Origin: Pseudomonadota bacterium
GTDB taxonomy: Bacteria > Pseudomonadota > Alphaproteobacteria > Sphingomonadales > Sphingomonadaceae
Reading direction: 5' to 3'
DNA: 40,055 bases
Assembly: GCA_021849075.1 (NCBI GenBank)
Contig: JAJZTH010000028.1
Coordinates: forward strand, 1-40,055
A program made the position numbers and the translations under genes. The notes under the pieces are model-generated. The model was not told the origin of the DNA. It saw nothing but the letters and a program-made list of their open reading frames with translations, and did no database searches. The first letter of the stretch is position 1. Every line of letters begins with the position of its first letter. Below, one piece after another: positions 39,877 to 40,055 of this stretch.

Positions 39877-40055
39877 TGCCCCTGACGACCGTATCGGGCC
39901 ATAACGGCATGGTGACTTCGCCGCATTTTCTTGCGAGCGAGGCGGGTTTGTCTGTGTTGCGGGACGGTGGGAGCGCGGTTGAGGCGTGCGTGGCGGTGGC
40001 TGCATGTCTGGCGGTTGTGTATCCACATATGACCGGGATCGGCGGGGACGGTTTC
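39876..40055 (+). CDS. Gamma-glutamyltransferase family protein (HpxW-like), 5' part only
   Basis: Sixty codons are present before the window ends. The sequence NGMVTSPHFLASEAGLSVLRDGG, then SAVEACVAVAACLAVVYPHMTGIGGDGF, is the N-terminal region of the Ntn-hydrolase gamma-glutamyltransferase family. No signal peptide is visible, unlike classical periplasmic Ggt. With AtzG-like and AtzE-like partners nearby, the best candidate is HpxW, an oxamate amidohydrolase in Klebsiella. The ATG overlaps the nucleosidase stop as TGATG. The catalytic threonine lies beyond the window. Confidence 0.85.
   Translation, partial: MPLTTVSGHNGMVTSPHFLASEAGLSVLRDGGSAVEACVAVAACLAVVYPHMTGIGGDGF

Overview
The window looks like chromosomal DNA of a sphingomonad (Sphingomonadaceae, Alphaproteobacteria). 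It is GC-rich. It has a TonB-dependent receptor of the type expanded in Caulobacter, Xanthomonas and sphingomonads, an aerobic (cob-type) cobalamin pathway, and an SOS box of the alphaproteobacterial GTTC-N7-GTTC form in front of imuA. Genus cannot be fixed by eye. No insertion sequence, phage gene, CRISPR array, tRNA or rRNA was seen.

Layout. (1) 1-711: the 5' part of imuA on the minus strand with a LexA box. (2) About 749-19183: a glycan-utilisation locus built around a divergent promoter region at 10105-10357. The minus arm runs TonB receptor, fucP-type permease, aldo/keto reductase fused to a SAF domain, UxaA-type dehydratase, SDR dehydrogenase, sugar mutarotase and GH35 beta-galactosidase. 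The plus arm runs IclR regulator, secreted esterase, two SGNH esterases, GH29 alpha-L-fucosidase, GH31 alpha-xylosidase-like enzyme and GH1 beta-glucosidase. The enzyme set fits stepwise dismantling of acetylated fucogalactoxyloglucan oligosaccharides, followed by non-phosphorylating oxidation of the released L-fucose. (3) 19182-34966: a cobalamin block, bluB-cobO-cobF-cobB-cobM-cobE-cobL-(cobK antisense)-cobJ-cobI-cobH-cobG-cobN-cobW when read left to right. The cobW end is transcribed first. It is followed by a NiCoT-type Ni/Co permease. Two near-duplicate cobalamin riboswitches control cobW and the permease. (4) 35116-40055 (plus strand, runs off the window): an SBF-type transporter carrying an AtzG/HpxX-like C-terminal domain, an AtzE/HpxY-like amidase, an NCS2 purine permease, a secreted MTA/SAH-nucleosidase-like protein and the start of a gamma-glutamyltransferase-family (HpxW-like) enzyme. 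This looks like a purine or nucleoside salvage and amide-nitrogen operon.

Most genes inside each block overlap by ATGA or TGATG, so translation is probably coupled. The most interesting points are two apparent domain fusions (aldo/keto reductase plus UxaA SAF domain; transporter plus AtzG-like subunit), the paired riboswitches, two different candidate operators in the divergent sugar promoter, and a short tandem repeat that holds the overlapping start codons of divergent cobL and cobK.
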